DNA of 64,000 nucleotides from Bradyrhizobium xenonodulans (GCF_027594865.1 NZ_CP089391.1:1828501-1892500), one strand, 5' to 3'; shown: positions 34,569-44,631, counted from the first letter of the stretch. Notes: generated by a model from the letters alone, not told the origin. Translations and numbers: made by a program.

Positions 34569-34658
34569 GTAGGGTGGGCAAAGGCGCAAAGCGCCGTGCC
34601 CACCATCTCTCCAGACGACGACGGGATGGTGGGCACGCTCCGCTTTGCCCACCCTACG
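34569..34658 (+). repeat. 90-bp palindromic element, copy 2
   Basis: Same layout as copy 1: starts GTAGGGTGGGCAAAGGCGC, ends CGCTTTGCCCACCCTACG. Its right end contains the stop codon of the LysR gene at 34654-34656. Confidence 0.88.
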
Positions 34659-35577
34659 GCAGTTTGCGCTTGGCTTGCTCCAGCTCCCGTCCCGTCTCCA
34701 GCATCAGCCTTCTCAGCCAGATCGAGCCGGGGTCCATCTGCGCCCGCGTCGGGTAGAACATGAACTGCTCGTCGATCCCGGGATCGAGCGGTGGCGCCAC
34801 CGCGACCAGGCCGAGCTGCTTCGACAGCGCCGCGATCAGGCGGCGCGGCACGAAGGCGACGAGATCGGTGCGGGCGGCGACGTGCAGCGCTTCGAGATAG
34901 CCTGACACGACCAGCGAAATATGCCGCTCGATGCCCTTGGTGAGCAGCCAGGTGTCGATCAGGTCCTCAGCGTTGCCGCGGATGATCACGCCGACATGGC
35001 GTGCGGCGAGAAACGCCTCGCGCCGCTTCAGTTTCGCTCCCATGGGATGGCCGCGCCGCACCGCCAGCGCATCGCTGTCGGTATAGAGCAACTGGCGGTG
35101 AAAGCCTTTGAAGGCGTTGCCGATCGAGATCACGAGATCGATGGTGCGGGCGAATTCGGCGTGGAAGATCGCGGGTCCCCGCCACGGCACGATGTCGATG
35201 CGGACATTGGGCGCGGCCCGCGTCACCTTTTCCATCAAGGGCGGCATCAACAGCTCGACGGCGAGATCCGGCATCATCAGGCGGAATGGCCGCTCGCTGC
35301 GCGCGGCGTCGAAATCGTCGGGCACGAACAGCCCGCGCACCTGGTCCAGTGCCTGCGCAAGCGGCGCGCGCAGCGCCTGTGCCCGCGGCGTCAGCTCCAT
35401 CCGCGCGCCGGTGCGCACCAGCAGCGGATCGCCAAAAATGTCGCGCAGGCGCTGGAGCGCGTGGCTCGCGGCCGGCTGCGACAGCCCGATCCGCATTGCG
35501 GCGCGGCTGACATTGGCCTCGCGCAGCAGTGCGTCGAGCGCGGTCAATAGATTGAGATCGAGCGAATTCAAATTCAT
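34654..35577 (-). CDS. LysR family transcriptional regulator
   Basis: The 307-residue protein begins MNLNSLDLNLLTALDALLRE; the winged helix follows (ANVSRAAMRIGLSQPAASHALQ). The effector domain is the usual type 2 periplasmic fold. It resembles NodD/PcpR-type regulators of the Bradyrhizobium genome. The last codons (LP-stop) lie inside the 90-bp repeat, which supplies the TAG. It is divergent from an NTF2-like gene, with a dyad at 35585-35608 as possible operator. Confidence 0.9.
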   Translation of the reverse strand: MNLNSLDLNLLTALDALLREANVSRAAMRIGLSQPAASHALQRLRDIFGDPLLVRTGARMELTPRAQALRAPLAQALDQVRGLFVPDDFDAARSERPFRLMMPDLAVELLMPPLMEKVTRAAPNVRIDIVPWRGPAIFHAEFARTIDLVISIGNAFKGFHRQLLYTDSDALAVRRGHPMGAKLKRREAFLAARHVGVIIRGNAEDLIDTWLLTKGIERHISLVVSGYLEALHVAARTDLVAFVPRRLIAALSKQLGLVAVAPPLDPGIDEQFMFYPTRAQMDPGSIWLRRLMLETGRELEQAKRKLP

Positions 35578-35584
35578 GGGGTGA

Positions 35585-35608
35585 ATAGATATCATACCGG
35601 CTATCGAT
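35585..35608. promoter_or_regulatory. Possible LysR operator (GATA-N10-TATC dyad)
   Basis: ATAGATA (35585-35591) and TATCGAT (35602-35608) are inverted with one mismatch. The dyad lies 8 bp upstream of the LysR start and 61 bp before the divergent NTF2-like gene, a usual place for a LysR site. Confidence 0.4.
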
Positions 35609-35668
35609 TTGAAGAATTCTCTTCGTGGCGCGATGGTCTGCGTGTTGCCACCAAAAGGAGATGCCGCC

Positions 35669-36112
35669 ATGAGCGCGAGCGCCAACAAGAAACTGATGCA
35701 GGATATCTTCGCCGCCGCCGCCAATCCCGATCCGGCCGTGCGCGATCGTTCCCTGTTCGCCGCAAGCCTTGCCGAAGATGCCAGATGGGTCGTGACCGGG
35801 CAATATTCCTGGTCGCGCACCTTTTCGGGCAAGGAATCGATCCTCAACGATCTGCACGGCTATGTGCGGAGCCGCCTTCGTGACCGGACGCGCACCGTCG
35901 CCCACCGCTTCATCGCCGACGGCGACATCGTCGTGGTCGAAGCCAAGGGCGACAACGTCACGCCCGAGGGCGTGCGCTACGACAACGATTATTGCCTGGT
36001 CTTCCGGATCGAGGACGGGAAGATCAAGGAGATCCGGGAATATTGCGACTCGATCCTGACCGAGAAAGCGCTTGGGCCGTTTCCGCAGACGCCGGTGAGG
36101 GCCGCGAGCTGA
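35669..36112 (+). CDS. NTF2/SnoaL-like protein
   Basis: The 147-residue protein has the cone-shaped NTF2-like fold pattern: SLAEDARWVVTGQYSWSRTF, then AHRFIADGDIVVVEAKGDN and DYCLVFRIEDGKIKEIREY. Members are isomerases, dehydratases or dimerisation modules. An AAAGGAG site precedes the ATG at 35669. The adjacent divergent LysR may control it; no pathway partner is visible. Confidence 0.82.
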   Translation: MSASANKKLMQDIFAAAANPDPAVRDRSLFAASLAEDARWVVTGQYSWSRTFSGKESILNDLHGYVRSRLRDRTRTVAHRFIADGDIVVVEAKGDNVTPEGVRYDNDYCLVFRIEDGKIKEIREYCDSILTEKALGPFPQTPVRAAS

Positions 36113-36123
36113 CCGGAACGAGT

Positions 36124-36327
36124 ATGATCGCGCCCGCCGACCGGTGCCGTACGCCCCGGCCGGCGATGGTGGTGTCGATCTGGCGCAGGTTGGCTGAGAT
36201 CGTCCATATCAGGCGCGAACGATCCCGCGCCCGGTGTCAGCTCGCCGCCATGAGCGATCGGGAGCTTCAAGACTGCGGCATGACACGGTCGGAGATCGCG
36301 TACGAACTGAGGAAGCCCATCCGGTGA
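36124..36327 (+). CDS. DUF1127 small protein
   Basis: The 67-residue basic protein ends LAAMSDRELQDCGMTRSEIA, the DUF1127 motif (L-x-x-M-S-D-R-E-L-x-D-x-G). Small DUF1127 proteins in alphaproteobacteria take part in RNA and phosphate-linked regulation. The N-terminal extension of about 20 residues before the domain is unlike others. It starts 12 bp after the NTF2-like gene stop. Confidence 0.75.
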   Translation: MIAPADRCRTPRPAMVVSIWRRLAEIVHIRRERSRARCQLAAMSDRELQDCGMTRSEIAYELRKPIR

Positions 36328-36646
36328 AAATAGTGCGGGGGTGCAGGGCGGCAAATTGCAGCAGGCCAACACCTGAAGCATGCATCCGGGCACCCCTGCA
36401 GCGCTGTGCATGCGGCTGCACGCCTTGCGCCGAAACCCTGCGGAGCTGCCGATAAAATCAGCAGGTCATGTGCTGGCCTGCGCACACATGCGCGAAGAAT
36501 CGGAAGGTTCAATTAACGAGTGTCCCTCATTGTGTCGCAGTGCAGCGTGAGTGTCGAAAGGCGACTCGCGGCTGCCGGGGTGGCCGTGACGATCGCCGGA
36601 GTCGTTCGTCTGCCCGAATTCACATACATCTGGGTGGACAGTGGGA
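36328..36646. other. Intergenic region, no gene seen
   Basis: The 319-bp region before the chemoreceptor has no convincing ORF. It contains a few GC-rich dyads near 36380-36460, such as GCATGCATCCGGG and a later CTGTGCATGC, which may form stems. It presumably carries the chemoreceptor promoter. Confidence 0.45.
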
Positions 36647-38656
36647 ATGCCGAGTTTTCGTTTGCGGATCAGGGGACGCCTGTACGCAGGTTTCATGGCC
36701 TTGGTGGCGGTTGGTCTCGTGATGGCGGTGGTCGCCGTCTGGAATTTGCGGGCCGTGCAGGATCAGGTCGGAAGACAATCCGCACTTTCGGACAGCACCG
36801 CGCGGGTGCTGGAGATATCGACCCATCTTCAGGCGATCCAGCGGGCCAATCTGCGATACATCTACGACGCCAACGAGCCCGCAATGAAGGAGGCCGCAGA
36901 GCGGGAGACCGCGGCGACCGAGCTGTTGAAGGTCGGGGCGCAGGGGACGCTCTCCGAAGAGCGGCGGAAGCTCTACAATGATCTGATCGCCGACATCGCC
37001 AAGATGCGAAGCCTGCGTGACAATCTCGGCGACGCCGTCAACGAGGCGAGAACCGGCAAGGCGACGCTGCTGCCGAGCGGCGACGAGCTGACCGTCAAGA
37101 TGGGCAAGCTGACCGACGTGGCGCGCGCGGCTGTCGACGAAGACACCGCGGCCCTGGTCGCGGACCTCGAATCCAGGCTGCTTCTCGTTCAAATCGCGAA
37201 TTGGCGTTTCCTGGCCCTGCGCGACACCAAGGGGCCCGCCAACTTCAGGACCAATGTGGACAGGGCGTCGCAGCGGCTTTCGGCGCTGGAAAAGAGCCCG
37301 CAGGCAACCGAATTGCGCGCCACGCTCGCGCCGGTGAAGACCTCGCTCGGAATCTACAAATCCGCGTTCGAGACGACGTCGGCGGCGATGCTCCAGGCCG
37401 ACGAGATCTACCACAAGAACCTCGCGCCCCTCATCGTCGAGAGCATCGCCAAGCTCAAGGCCGCGGAAGGTACCCTGAAGCAGGACTATAAGGAGTCGCG
37501 CAGCCGGGCCGAAGCCGTGATTGACGGCACGACGACCGTGCAGGAGGTCGCGGGCGGCCTTGCCACCTTGTTCGGGCTGATCGTGGCCTTCCTGATCGCC
37601 CGCAGCATCGTCGGTCCCCTGACCTCGATGACGCGTGCGATGGGGCTGCTGGCCGGCGGCAATCTCGCGGTCGAGATCCCCGGGCGCGGCAAGACCGATG
37701 AGATCGGCGACATGGCCAAGGCGATCGAGGTGTTCAAGACCAACATGCTCGACACCGAGCGCCTGCGCCATGAGCAGAGCGAGACCGAAGCGCGGCAGGC
37801 CGAGAGCCGCAAGGCGGATATGGTCAGGCTTGCCGACCAGTTCGAGCAGGCGGTCGGCGAGATCGTCGATACCGTGTCGTCGGCATCGAGCGAGCTGGAG
37901 GCTTCCGCCGGCACGCTGACGGCGACCGCGACGCGCGCGCAGGATCTGTCGACCGAGGTGGCGTCGGCGTCACAGGAGGCCTCGGCCAACGTGCAAGCCG
38001 TTGCCTCGGCGACCGAAGAGCTATCCTCCTCGGTGACGGAGATCGCCCGCCAGGTGCAGGAATCCGCCCGCATCGCCAGCGAAGCGGTCGGCCAGGCGAG
38101 CAGGACCAACGAGCGCGTCGGCGAGCTGTCCAAGGCGGCGGCTCGGATCGGCGACGTGGTCGAGCTGATCAGCACGATCGCCGGCCAGACCAACCTCCTG
38201 GCGCTCAACGCCACCATCGAGGCCGCGCGCGCGGGCGAGGCCGGTCGCGGCTTCGCCGTCGTCGCCTCCGAAGTCAAGGCGCTGGCCGAGCAGACCGCGA
38301 AGGCCACGGGCGAGATCGCCCAGCAAGTCTCCGGCATCCAGGCCGCGACGGAGGAGTCGGTCGGCTCCATCAGGGAGATCAGCGGCACCATCGAACGGTT
38401 GTCGGAAATCTCGTCGGCGGTTGCGGCGGCCGTGGAACAGCAGGGCGCGGCGACGCAGGACATCTCCCGCAACGTCCAGCAGGCGGCCCATGGCACGCAG
38501 CGCGTCTCGACCAATATCGGCGACGTCCAGCGGGGCGCCTCCGAGACCGGCTCGGCCTCCTCGCAAGTGCTCTCGGCGGCGCGCTCGCTGTCGTCGGACA
38601 GCAATCGCTTGAAGCAGGAAGTCGCCAAATTCCTGAACTCGGTCCACGCCGCATAA
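36647..38656 (+). CDS. Methyl-accepting chemotaxis protein
   Basis: The 669-residue receptor has an N-terminal helix ([18 protein letters not shown]), a periplasmic helical part of about 260 residues, a second membrane helix ([18 protein letters not shown]), a HAMP region and a cytoplasmic signalling tip with [27 protein letters not shown] sequence (about residue 515-540). It senses a ligand and controls CheA. There are no adjacent che genes. A GTG at 36641 would add two residues. A perfect palindrome follows the stop (38662-38689). Confidence 0.95.
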   Translation: MPSFRLRIRGRLYAGFMALVAVGLVMAVVAVWNLRAVQDQVGRQSALSDSTARVLEISTHLQAIQRANLRYIYDANEPAMKEAAERETAATELLKVGAQGTLSEERRKLYNDLIADIAKMRSLRDNLGDAVNEARTGKATLLPSGDELTVKMGKLTDVARAAVDEDTAALVADLESRLLLVQIANWRFLALRDTKGPANFRTNVDRASQRLSALEKSPQATELRATLAPVKTSLGIYKSAFETTSAAMLQADEIYHKNLAPLIVESIAKLKAAEGTLKQDYKESRSRAEAVIDGTTTVQEVAGGLATLFGLIVAFLIARSIVGPLTSMTRAMGLLAGGNLAVEIPGRGKTDEIGDMAKAIEVFKTNMLDTERLRHEQSETEARQAESRKADMVRLADQFEQAVGEIVDTVSSASSELEASAGTLTATATRAQDLSTEVASASQEASANVQAVASATEELSSSVTEIARQVQESARIASEAVGQASRTNERVGELSKAAARIGDVVELISTIAGQTNLLALNATIEAARAGEAGRGFAVVASEVKALAEQTAKATGEIAQQVSGIQAATEESVGSIREISGTIERLSEISSAVAAAVEQQGAATQDISRNVQQAAHGTQRVSTNIGDVQRGASETGSASSQVLSAARSLSSDSNRLKQEVAKFLNSVHAA

Positions 38657-38661
38657 AAGCA

Positions 38662-38689
38662 AAAGGCCACGCGCATGCGCGTGGCCTTT
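38662..38689. terminator. Perfect 28-bp palindrome, bidirectional terminator between convergent genes
   Basis: The left half AAAGGCCACGCGCA is exactly inverted in the right half, centred at 38675/38676. The end TTT and start AAA give a short T run in both directions. It is 6 bp after the chemoreceptor stop and 19 bp from the end of the convergent GST gene. Confidence 0.85.
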
Positions 38690-38707
38690 AAATCGCGGCA
38701 GGTGCGA

Positions 38708-39394
38708 TCAGGCGACCTTGGTCGTCATGTGCTTGAACATGTTGGCACGCGCTTCGTCGTCCATCTCGGCCTTGAAGGTGAACTTGTCTTTCAGAGCGAT
38801 CGCGCGGCTAGCTGCAGGCCGCGCCGAGATCTCGTCCACCAGCCGCTTCACGTTCGGGTATCGCGCAAAGGCGTCGTCGCCGAGCTTGAACGGCACCATC
38901 CGCGCCCAGCCCCACAGCGCCATGTCGACGATCGAATAGCTGTCGCCAACCATGTATTTGCGATCTTGGAGGTGCGCGTCGAGAATCTTGTAGTGGCGAT
39001 CGGTCTCGTACTGATAGCGGTTATGGGCGTAATCGTGGCTCTGGTCCTTCGGCGCAAAATGCTTGAAGTGCACGGCCTGGCCCGAATACGGCCCGACGCC
39101 GGTGGCAATGAACATCAGCCATGACAGCGTCTCGCCGCGCACATTGGCGGCGGGCAGGAACTTGCCGGTCTTCTCGGCGAGGTAGAGCAGGATGGCGTTC
39201 GAGTCGAACACGATCGTGCCGCCATCGTCGATCGCCGGCACCTTGGCGTTCGGATTGATCTTCAGATAGTCCGGCGTGAACTGCTCGCCCTTGCGGGTGT
39301 CGATCTTGACCGGCTCGAAGGGCAGGCCGGCCTCTTCCAGGTAAAGAGCGACCTTGGTCGGGTTCGGCGATCCGTTGAAATAGAATTTGAGCAT
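38708..39394 (-). CDS. Glutathione S-transferase family protein
   Basis: The 228-residue protein has the GST N-domain MLKFYFNGSPNPTKVALYLE, with Ser in NGSPN as possible active residue and KVPAIDDGG with the cis-Pro; the C-domain contains YMVGDSYSIVDMALWGW. This resembles Ure2/YfcG-type GSTs. A GGGGAG site precedes the ATG at 39394. It converges with the chemoreceptor gene and is not clearly in an operon. Confidence 0.87.
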   Translation of the reverse strand: MLKFYFNGSPNPTKVALYLEEAGLPFEPVKIDTRKGEQFTPDYLKINPNAKVPAIDDGGTIVFDSNAILLYLAEKTGKFLPAANVRGETLSWLMFIATGVGPYSGQAVHFKHFAPKDQSHDYAHNRYQYETDRHYKILDAHLQDRKYMVGDSYSIVDMALWGWARMVPFKLGDDAFARYPNVKRLVDEISARPAASRAIALKDKFTFKAEMDDEARANMFKHMTTKVA

Positions 39395-39566
39395 CACACA
39401 TCTCCCCAGGTTTCTTGCCGAAAGCGAACGCAGCGTCATTGCCGCCTGCGGCCTTGTCTTGCCTGAACCTCGTCGGAGAGAGCAACCAGCGAGTTTGCCG
39501 GGCGGTATCTGCGCAGCGCGCAGATCAGCCGGCGTAACAAAGGCCGATCGCCGCCGTAATGGCGGA

Positions 39567-40442
39567 TCAGGTCCGGCTGAGCCGTTCCCGCAGGAATTCG
39601 ATGAAGCGCTGCGTCTTGGCTGGCAGCAGGCGCGTCTCGGTCACCGCGTAGACGGTTACGGGCGAGCCCTGCCATTGCGGCATGATGCGGCGCAGCCGTC
39701 CGTCCGCCAGTTCGTCGGCCACGATTTCCTGCGGTACAAAGGCGATGCCCATGTCGAGCGTTGCGAGGCGGCGGATCATCCCGACATTGTTGAGCCGGAA
39801 ACGGCCGCCGACCTCGGTCTCCATCGTTTGCGTCCCGCTATGCAACGTCCAGACACTCAGCTTCATCATCGAAAGGCATTGATGGCGGACGAGGTCCGCT
39901 GGTTCATTCGGTTCGCCGTTGACGTCGAGATAGCGTGGAGAGGCGTAGAGATGGGCTGAAAAACGCGCAAGCGACCGCGCGATCATGTGGGACGGCTCGG
40001 ATTCGCCGACGCGGATTGCCAGATCGAAAGGCTCGGATATCAGATCGACGCGCCGCGGCCCGAGGTCGAATTCGAAATCGATGTCGGGATACCGCCGCGC
40101 GAATTCGGCGATCAGCGGTGCCAGATAGGTGTTGGCGAAGTCGACCGGCAGCGAGACGCGCAGCAGTCCGCTCGGCTGCGCCAGCATCTCGCCCAGTTGC
40201 TCGTGCGCGAGGCGTGCTTCGTCGACGATGCGTTTGCAGCGCCCGAAGTAGATCTCGCCTGCTTCGGTCAATTCGATCCGGCGGGTCGTCCGGTTCAACA
40301 GGCGCAGCCCGATCTCCTTCTCGAGAAGCGCAATCCGGCGGGACAGGGTCGAATTGGGGATGTCGAGGGTCTTGGCGGCCGTACGGAAGCTGCGGGCCTT
40401 CGCCACTTCCACGAAGAGCGCCATATCGTTCAGCAACGCCAT
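39567..40442 (-). CDS. LysR family transcriptional regulator
   Basis: The 291-residue regulator starts MALLNDMALFVEVAKARSFR with the winged helix KTLDIPNSTLSRRIALLEKE, then the effector-binding domain. It is divergent from an SDR gene; the space between contains a perfect 15-bp LysR-type dyad (40490-40504). The usual arrangement suggests it controls the SDR. Inducer unknown. Confidence 0.93.
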   Translation of the reverse strand: MALLNDMALFVEVAKARSFRTAAKTLDIPNSTLSRRIALLEKEIGLRLLNRTTRRIELTEAGEIYFGRCKRIVDEARLAHEQLGEMLAQPSGLLRVSLPVDFANTYLAPLIAEFARRYPDIDFEFDLGPRRVDLISEPFDLAIRVGESEPSHMIARSLARFSAHLYASPRYLDVNGEPNEPADLVRHQCLSMMKLSVWTLHSGTQTMETEVGGRFRLNNVGMIRRLATLDMGIAFVPQEIVADELADGRLRRIMPQWQGSPVTVYAVTETRLLPAKTQRFIEFLRERLSRT

Positions 40443-40489
40443 GGTATTATCCCGCCTGCGGATCAATCAGTTCCATTTTACGGCATTTA

Positions 40490-40504
40490 TTCCACTCAAT
40501 GGAA
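40490..40504. promoter_or_regulatory. LysR-type operator candidate (T-N11-A)
   Basis: TTCCACTCAATGGAA is a perfect inverted repeat (TTCCA-N5-TGGAA) containing T-N11-A. It lies 48 bp from the LysR start and 42 bp from the SDR start. A second half-site TTCCATT is at 40471. Confidence 0.6.
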
Positions 40505-40545
40505 GGTCCATCTGTTCTTCGTCAAACATCGAAGAGCAATCCGCC

Positions 40546-41436
40546 GTGAAACGCATCGAATTGGACAAGAAGCTGAACTTAAGTCTTCCGGCGCTCGAAA
40601 ACCTCGAGCTCGCCGGACTGAATGTGACGGTGATCGGCGGCACCGGCGGGATCGGCCGGGCGCTCAGCCATCAACTCGCCGCCAAAGGGGCGCGTGTCCT
40701 CGTCGTCGGTCAGACTTTCCGCGACCAGAACGTGCCGCGCATCGCGTTCATGAAGGCCGATTTGAGCCTGATGCGGGAAGCCCGGCGGATCGGCCGCGAA
40801 CTGCCTGCCGCGACACTCGACATCGTCGTCTTCACCACCGGCATCATGGCGGGGCCCAGGCGCGAGGTGACTCTGGAGGGCATCGAACGTGATCTCGCCG
40901 TCAGCTATTTGAGCCGCTTTGTCATTCTGAACGAGATCGCTCCTCGTCTCGGACAGGACCGGGTCTCGGCCACTTGCAGGCCCCGGATCTTCGTCATGGG
41001 CTTCCCGGGCACGGAGCAGAAGGCGGACGTGGACGACCTGAATTCCGAATTGAGCTACAAACGGTTCGCTGCACACTCGAATACGGTGGCCGGAAACGAA
41101 GTGCTGGTTCTGCAGGCGGCCAAGCGCTTCGCCGACGTCGATGTCTTCGGCCTCAATCCCGGCTTCGTGAAGACCGGCATTCGCGCCAATCTCCTGGGGT
41201 CGCGCACGCTTGTCGCTGTGATCGAATGGCTGACCAGCTTCATGATGGTCGCGCCGGACGCGTATGCCGCGCGGTTGGTGCCGTTATTGGTGACGCCCGA
41301 TCTCGACGGCCGCAGCGGCGCCATGTTCGACAACAAGGCCCGCGCGATCTTGCCCAGCCCGTCGTCAACGGACCCATCCTATGCGGCCGCGCTGATGGAT
41401 GCGTCCGACAGATTGGCCGGTCGAGCGCTCAACTGA
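40546..41436 (+). CDS. SDR-fold protein lacking the usual Tyr/Lys catalytic pair
   Basis: The 296-residue protein has a Rossmann nucleotide site TVIGGTGGIGRALSHQ and the later NPGFVKTGIR. Where SDR enzymes carry YxxxK, this sequence reads HSNTV in AAHSNTVAGNEVLV, so Tyr and Lys are both replaced. It may bind NAD(P) but work differently, or be a regulatory protein. GTG at 40546 fits the LysR-divergent layout; no strong ribosome site is present. Confidence 0.75.
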   Translation: MKRIELDKKLNLSLPALENLELAGLNVTVIGGTGGIGRALSHQLAAKGARVLVVGQTFRDQNVPRIAFMKADLSLMREARRIGRELPAATLDIVVFTTGIMAGPRREVTLEGIERDLAVSYLSRFVILNEIAPRLGQDRVSATCRPRIFVMGFPGTEQKADVDDLNSELSYKRFAAHSNTVAGNEVLVLQAAKRFADVDVFGLNPGFVKTGIRANLLGSRTLVAVIEWLTSFMMVAPDAYAARLVPLLVTPDLDGRSGAMFDNKARAILPSPSSTDPSYAAALMDASDRLAGRALN

Positions 41437-41755
41437 AAAAGAGCAAGCCAAGAAGGGCGATGACGATCATCGCCGCACCGACCGCTTCCAGCCGCAGCCC
41501 GAGTCGCGTGGCGAGATGCATGTCGGAGGCGCGCGCCTTGCGCTCCGATCCGCGCGCATAGCCGTGCACGATGACGTCGTGATTGAAATTGTCGTGCGCC
41601 TCGTTGCTGCTGGCGAGCCCGACGCAGATCACGAGCACGCCGAACAGGGCGAGGCCGAAGAAGCCCAAGAGCGCGATCAGGAACATCGGAAACATGCCGA
41701 GCAGGAAGATCGGCAGCAGCGGCACCAGCAGCAAGGTCTCGGACTGTCGTCGCAT
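41429..41755 (-). CDS. Small membrane protein of unknown function
   Basis: The 108-residue protein starts MRRQSETLLLVPLLPIFLLG and has two N-terminal hydrophobic segments (LLVPLLPIFLLGMFPMFLIA, LLGFFGLALFGVLVICVGLA), a soluble part and a C-terminal helix (AAMIVIALLGLLFF). I do not recognise the family. Its last 8 bp overlap the end of the convergent SDR gene. Confidence 0.66.
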   Translation of the reverse strand: MRRQSETLLLVPLLPIFLLGMFPMFLIALLGFFGLALFGVLVICVGLASSNEAHDNFNHDVIVHGYARGSERKARASDMHLATRLGLRLEAVGAAMIVIALLGLLFFS

Positions 41756-41823
41756 GGGAGCCACCCGGTCAGGACGGGCTGATCGGCGAAATCTAGTCCT
41801 GCCTCTGGCCTCATTCAAGGTGC

Positions 41824-41913
41824 GTAGGGTGGGCAAAGGCACTCTTACGCCGTGCCCACGTCTTCGCATCGATTGGGCAGGACGTGGGCACGCTTCGCTT
41901 TGCCCACCCTACG
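41824..41913 (+). repeat. 90-bp palindromic element, copy 3
   Basis: Starts GTAGGGTGGGCAAAGGCAC, ends TTCGCTTTGCCCACCCTACG. Length and orientation match copies 1 and 2. It lies 18 bp from the 3' end of ccrM. Confidence 0.88.
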
Positions 41914-41930
41914 AGGTTCGAGCGCTGGGG

Positions 41931-43080
<1,150 letters not shown>

Positions 43081-43496
43081 AGGCGACGCTGTCGGCGACG
43101 CGGGACCAAACAACCGACTGACCGTTACAATGAAGCGGCAAAGTAAAAATCGACTTAACCCGCCGCTTTCGTGAGCAGCCATCGCATCGCGTGCTGCGCG
43201 CGCAGCGTCGTGCGCATTCGCCGTGTTTTACAGTGTATTTCGCGTCTCCCTTGCCGACGGGAGCAATCATGGCTTCAAAAAGGCGCCGGATTTCTCTCGG
43301 AAAAAATTGCTCGACCCTCGGAAAATATTGCTGGGCCCGGCATGCCGTCGCACTAGGCAATAATTGCCGAGCGGGATATTGATTAACGCAATGGAAATTT
43401 TACGTGTGTGGCGCGTTGAGCTTTCGCGCTCTTGCGCGCCGACCACGCTGACGAAACTGACGAAGCTGAATCAGGGACCCCGAGGGGAAAGCCGCC
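43081..43496. other. Divergent intergenic region, relatively AT-rich
   Basis: The 416-bp region separates ccrM from the metallopeptidase. It is less GC-rich than neighbouring DNA. It contains a 37-codon ORF (43269-43382) listed separately, one CtrA-like half site TTAACC around 43155, and GGCAATAATTGCC, a small palindrome near 43358. The ccrM promoter must lie here. Confidence 0.5.
43269..43382 (+). CDS. Candidate small Cys-containing protein with LGxxC repeats
   Basis: A 37-codon ORF with ATG preceded by GGGAG. The sequence starts MASKRRRISLGKNC and repeats LG-K/N-N/Y-C three times (L10-C14, L17-C21, L29-C33), ending RAGY. The basic N-terminus and three repeats look less random than expected, but the same repeats are also visible as DNA (CTCGGAAAAxATTGCT), so it could be a run of regulator sites. 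I do not recognise it. Confidence 0.4.
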   Translation: MASKRRRISLGKNCSTLGKYCWARHAVALGNNCRAGY

Positions 43497-44432
43497 ATGC
43501 GCTACGATGATTTCCGCCGCAGCGACGACATCGAGGATCGTCGCGACGATGGTGGCGGTGGCGGCGGAGGCGGCGGGTTCGGCCTGCCGATGGGCGGCGG
43601 CGGGCTTGGCATCGGCACCATCATCGTGCTCGGCCTGGTCGGCTATGCCTTCGGCATCGATCCGCGCATCCTGATCGGCGGCGCGGAGATCCTCACCGGC
43701 GGCGGCCAGGCGCCGTCCTACCAGACCGATCGCCAGTCCTCCAACGCCAAGCGCGGCGCGCCGACCGACGAGATGGGCAGCATGATCTCTGGCATCCTCG
43801 GCGAGATCGACGATCGCTGGAGCGAGATCTTCCAGGCCTCGGGCCAATCCTACACCGGTCCGAAGGTCGTGCTGTTCCGCAACGTCACCAATGGCGGCCG
43901 CTGCGGCCGCGCAGAGTCGGCGATGGGGCCGTTCTATTGTCCGCCCGACAGGACCATCTTCCTCGACACGGCGTTCTTCCGCGAGGTCGAGACGCGCTTT
44001 CGCGGCTGTTCCGGCAAGTCCGCCTGTAACTTCACCACCGCCTACATCATCGCGCACGAGGCCGGTCATCATATCCAGAATCTGCTCGGCATCATTCCGC
44101 GCGTGACGCGGCTGCAGCAGCAGGCCGGCAGCAAGGCCGAAGCCAACGCGCTCCAGGTCAAGGTCGAGTTGCAGGCCGACTGCCTGTCCGGCGTCTGGGT
44201 CAATCGAGAGGCGAAGAAGCGTCCGAACTTCCTCGAGCCCGGCGACATCGACGCCGCGCTGACCACGGCGAGCGCGATCGGCGACGACACGCTGCAGCGC
44301 CAGGCCACGGGCCGTGTGGTACCCGACTCCTTCACGCACGGCTCCGCGGCGCAACGCAAGCAATGGTTCATGACCGGCTACCAGCAGGGCACGGTCCAGG
44401 CCTGCAACACGTTCGGCGGCGGGCAGATGTAG
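43497..44432 (+). CDS. Neutral zinc metallopeptidase (YpfJ family)
   Basis: The 311-residue protein starts MRYDDFRRSDDIEDRRDDGG, has a poly-Gly stretch, a membrane helix (GIGTIIVLGLVGYAFGI) and then the peptidase domain with zinc site HEAGHH and later Glu in ELQADCLSG. Four Cys in the domain (GGRCGR, PFYCPP, GCSGKSAC) may form disulfides. Family proteins are presumed extracytoplasmic metalloproteases; substrates unknown. It is divergent from ccrM. Confidence 0.92.
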   Translation: MRYDDFRRSDDIEDRRDDGGGGGGGGGFGLPMGGGGLGIGTIIVLGLVGYAFGIDPRILIGGAEILTGGGQAPSYQTDRQSSNAKRGAPTDEMGSMISGILGEIDDRWSEIFQASGQSYTGPKVVLFRNVTNGGRCGRAESAMGPFYCPPDRTIFLDTAFFREVETRFRGCSGKSACNFTTAYIIAHEAGHHIQNLLGIIPRVTRLQQQAGSKAEANALQVKVELQADCLSGVWVNREAKKRPNFLEPGDIDAALTTASAIGDDTLQRQATGRVVPDSFTHGSAAQRKQWFMTGYQQGTVQACNTFGGGQM

Positions 44433-44504
44433 TCTTTCTCTCCGGAATGCGCGTAGCGTGAACTATGATGCGCAATTGCGCATCGGGTCATCCAGGAGTA
44501 GTGG

Positions 44505-44603
44505 CGTCATCCTGAGGTGCTCGCCTCTTGGCGAGCCTCGAAGGATGGCGGAGCCCGCGGCCCATCCTTCGAGGCGCGTAAGGACGCGCACCTCAAGATG
44601 ACG
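44505..44603. repeat. 99-bp palindromic intergenic element
   Basis: Ends are CGTCATCCTGAGGTGC and the near-inverse GCGCACCTCAAGATGACG. Inner arms hold CCTCGAAGGATGG and CCATCCTTCGAGG. It lies just before moaB. It is a different family from the 90-bp elements. Confidence 0.82.
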
Positions 44604-44631
44604 GCGGCGGGTGCGAAGCAGGAGTGAAGTC

